In this document: piece by piece, positions 62,738-64,000 of the stretch | Position numbering within the stretch: position 1 is the stretch's first letter | Layout: each line of letters begins with the position of its first letter | Source: Microcoleus vaginatus PCC 9802 | Lineage (GTDB): Bacteria > Cyanobacteriota > Cyanobacteriia > Cyanobacteriales > Microcoleaceae | Reading direction: 5' to 3' | Length of the DNA stretch: 64,000 nucleotides | Assembly (NCBI GenBank): GCA_022701275.1 | Contig: CP031740.1 | Span: 1,747,001 to 1,811,000 of the forward strand | Notes under the pieces: generated by a model | What the model saw: only the letters and a program-made list of their open reading frames with translations | Database searches by the model: none | What the model was told of the DNA's origin: nothing | Program-made: the position numbers and the translations under genes

Positions 62738-63250
62738 TCAACGCCCTGTAACTACTCGAAATAACCACCCAAAAAGCATCACGCTCAAGAAAATTACACC
62801 TCCGACAATTAACATCAAACCCAACAGCAAAGCCGCAACAAATAACCAATTGGCTTTTTTACCCGGTTCGGGGGAACCTAAATGAGCATCTAGCAATTCT
62901 ATATTTTTGACATTAGCTTTCCAAGTAACATCTAACAAGTCTCCGGCAACGGGTACAGTACCGGCAACTGTATCAAATACGATGTTAGTGGCCATTTTGA
63001 CTAAAGTCTCTTGTGGCACTCCCATTTGAGCGGACTTGAAGACAACATAGCCTGCAAAAAGTGAACTGATTAAATCGCCGCCGCCCGGTATAAGTCCCAA
63101 TATCGGATCGAGTCCAATGCGGTATTTTGTGCCGGGAATCGGAATTGCATTGTCTAGTAAATGGCTGATGCGGCGGAGACGGCGCAAGGATGCAACATGA
63201 GATTTATTGGGAGTATTTGCGGAGGAATTTTGTATAGGAGAACGTGACAT
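62738..63250 (-). CDS. DUF4112 domain membrane protein
   Basis: 170 residues. DUF4112 core: LRRISHLLDNAIPIPGTKYRIG, LDPILGLIPGGGDLISSLFAGYVV, TNIVFDTVAGTVPVAGDLLDVTWKAN (cut here in the reading; positions about 85-110). A C-terminal hydrophobic segment (WLFVAALLLGLMLIVGGVIF) follows. Family role unknown. The start is supported by GGAG nine bases before the ATG. It lies downstream of dnaK on the same strand, across a terminator. Confidence 0.9.
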   Translation of the reverse strand: MSRSPIQNSSANTPNKSHVASLRRLRRISHLLDNAIPIPGTKYRIGLDPILGLIPGGGDLISSLFAGYVVFKSAQMGVPQETLVKMATNIVFDTVAGTVPVAGDLLDVTWKANVKNIELLDAHLGSPEPGKKANWLFVAALLLGLMLIVGGVIFLSVMLFGWLFRVVTGR

Positions 63251-63347
63251 TTTAGATTACTCCTGACTTTACTTCTTAGTCCGCTTGGAGTGGACTTCGT
63301 TTGACAAGAAGCGACTTCAATCGCCGAATCATCTTTCATCATACAGA

Positions 63348-63378
63348 GAAACCCGGTTTTTGTTCAAAACCGGGTTTC
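63348..63378 (-). terminator. Terminator hairpin downstream of dnaK
   Basis: Arms GAAACCCGGTTTT (63348-63360) and AAAACCGGGTTTC (63366-63378) with a five-base loop, 34 bp past the dnaK stop codon. The T-run is on the stem side, making it a good terminator candidate. Its core matches the palindrome family at 16444 and 55113. Confidence 0.75.
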
Positions 63379-63411
63379 TTGTTTCTAGCTTAGGGCTTTT
63401 AGTTTAGCCTG

Positions 63412-64000
63412 CTATTTGTTGCCTTCAGTGAAGTCGGCGTCAATTACGTCGTCGCCGCCGCCAGTGGGGCCGCCGTCTCCATAGCCACCAGGGCCACCGG
63501 GGCCACCAGGGCCGTCAGTTGGGCCGCCTGCTTGCTGGTACAGGTTGCTGCTGATAGCGTAGAATGCTTGCTGCAACTCTGTTGTCAAGGTTTTGATGCG
63601 ATCGTCATCTTCACTATTTATCGCATCGCGCAAGTCTTTGATCAACCCTTCAACCTTAGTCTTGTCATCAGCAGGAACCTTATCACCCAGTTCCGCCAAC
63701 TGTTTCTCAATTTGATAGGCTAGAGAATCTGCTTGGTTTTTGCGATCGATCCTTTCGCGACGTTCCTTGTCAGCAGAAGCATTCGATTCGGCTTCCTTCA
63801 CCATGCGTTCGACTTCATTGCTGGGCAAAGTAGAAGCACCAGTAATGCTAATCGATTGCTCCTTGCCAGTACCTTTATCCTTAGCAGCTACATTCAAAAT
63901 ACCGTTAGCATCGATATCGAAAGTAACTTCAATTTGAGGTACGCCACGGGGGGCTGGTGGGACTCCATCTAAGCGGAAGGTTCCCAAATCCTTGTTATCA
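63412..64000 (-). CDS. dnaK: Molecular chaperone DnaK, C-terminal part (gene continues past window)
   Basis: The frame is open to the window edge, so the N-terminal ATPase domain lies outside. What is seen is the end of the substrate-binding domain ([40 protein letters not shown]), the helical lid ([20 protein letters not shown]) and the acidic Gly-rich tail ending [16 protein letters not shown]. The VIDADF end is the usual DnaK C-terminus that contacts co-chaperones. The tail has a Gly/Pro-rich linker, [20 protein letters not shown]-type. Hsp70 works with DnaJ and GrpE in protein folding. Confidence 0.97.
   Translation of the reverse strand, partial: DNKDLGTFRLDGVPPAPRGVPQIEVTFDIDANGILNVAAKDKGTGKEQSISITGASTLPSNEVERMVKEAESNASADKERRERIDRKNQADSLAYQIEKQLAELGDKVPADDKTKVEGLIKDLRDAINSEDDDRIKTLTTELQQAFYAISSNLYQQAGGPTDGPGGPGGPGGYGDGGPTGGGDDVIDADFTEGNK

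Overview
The window looks like a chromosomal segment of a filamentous, probably non-heterocystous cyanobacterium (Oscillatoriales/Microcoleus-like; genus not certain). The reasons are chlorophyll synthase (chlG), a PII protein, the aar/ado alkane pathway, GUN4-fused kinase, DUF3727 and other cyanobacterial families, frequent GCGATCGC (HIP1-type) octamers, and many heptamer tandem repeats and small palindromic repeats between genes. I found no rRNA, tRNA, CRISPR array, transposase or prophage gene.

Layout. 1-9.2 kb: 3' part of rsmB, a class A penicillin-binding protein, chlG, three small membrane proteins and a CPBP (Abi-type) protease. 9.4-16.3 kb: a two-domain histidine phosphatase, a dihydroorotase-like protein with altered active-site residues, an Sfp-type phosphopantetheinyl transferase, an OmpR-type regulator with an unusual receiver, a creatininase-family enzyme and ndk. 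16.9-25.2 kb: a possible haem-oxygenase-like protein, then the minus-strand string GNAT - ruvX - DUF3727 - mltG - yqeG - proB, with a CofE-like protein beyond it. 25.8-34 kb: a LEA-like helical repeat protein followed by a perfect 209-bp tandem duplication, SIMPL and DUF1232 proteins, pcrA, a predicted PD-(D/E)XK-like protein and a D-ribulose-kinase-like FGGY kinase carrying an in-frame palindromic repeat. 34-41.5 kb: zinc-ribbon/Ser-Thr kinase/GUN4 fusion, ilvB with a C-terminal zinc ribbon, an MFS transporter, glnB, rdgB and a second PD-(D/E)XK-like paralogue. 41.7-48.4 kb: phosphohexomutase, folE, an SDR, accA, aar and ado, all on the minus strand. 48.9-55.5 kb: accessory region with an orphan ABC permease, a transporter-suffix protein, a DUF3102-like protein, a shortened DUF433 antitoxin-like protein and a three-gene modular cluster. 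55.9-64 kb: an RND efflux pump with its adaptor and a PadR regulator, DUF4112, and the 3' part of dnaK.

The most interesting candidate for an undescribed system is the three-gene cluster at about 51.9-55.1 kb. A pentapeptide-repeat membrane protein with a 95-residue Ala/Gly/Val segment, encoded by a GC-rich hexamer array, is followed by two proteins built from the same parts: an IQxIE domain, a KDxEIxxYRQ coiled coil, a Gly/Ser-rich motif of about 42 residues and a hydrophobic helical tail. The shared motif in proteins 1 and 3 suggests that the products assemble together. No function can be assigned from sequence alone.

A second theme is repeat biology. At least twelve loci carry 7-bp tandem repeats of different sequence, several of them directly against start codons where a Shine-Dalgarno site would be expected, and palindromic repeats occur both between genes and inside one enzyme gene.
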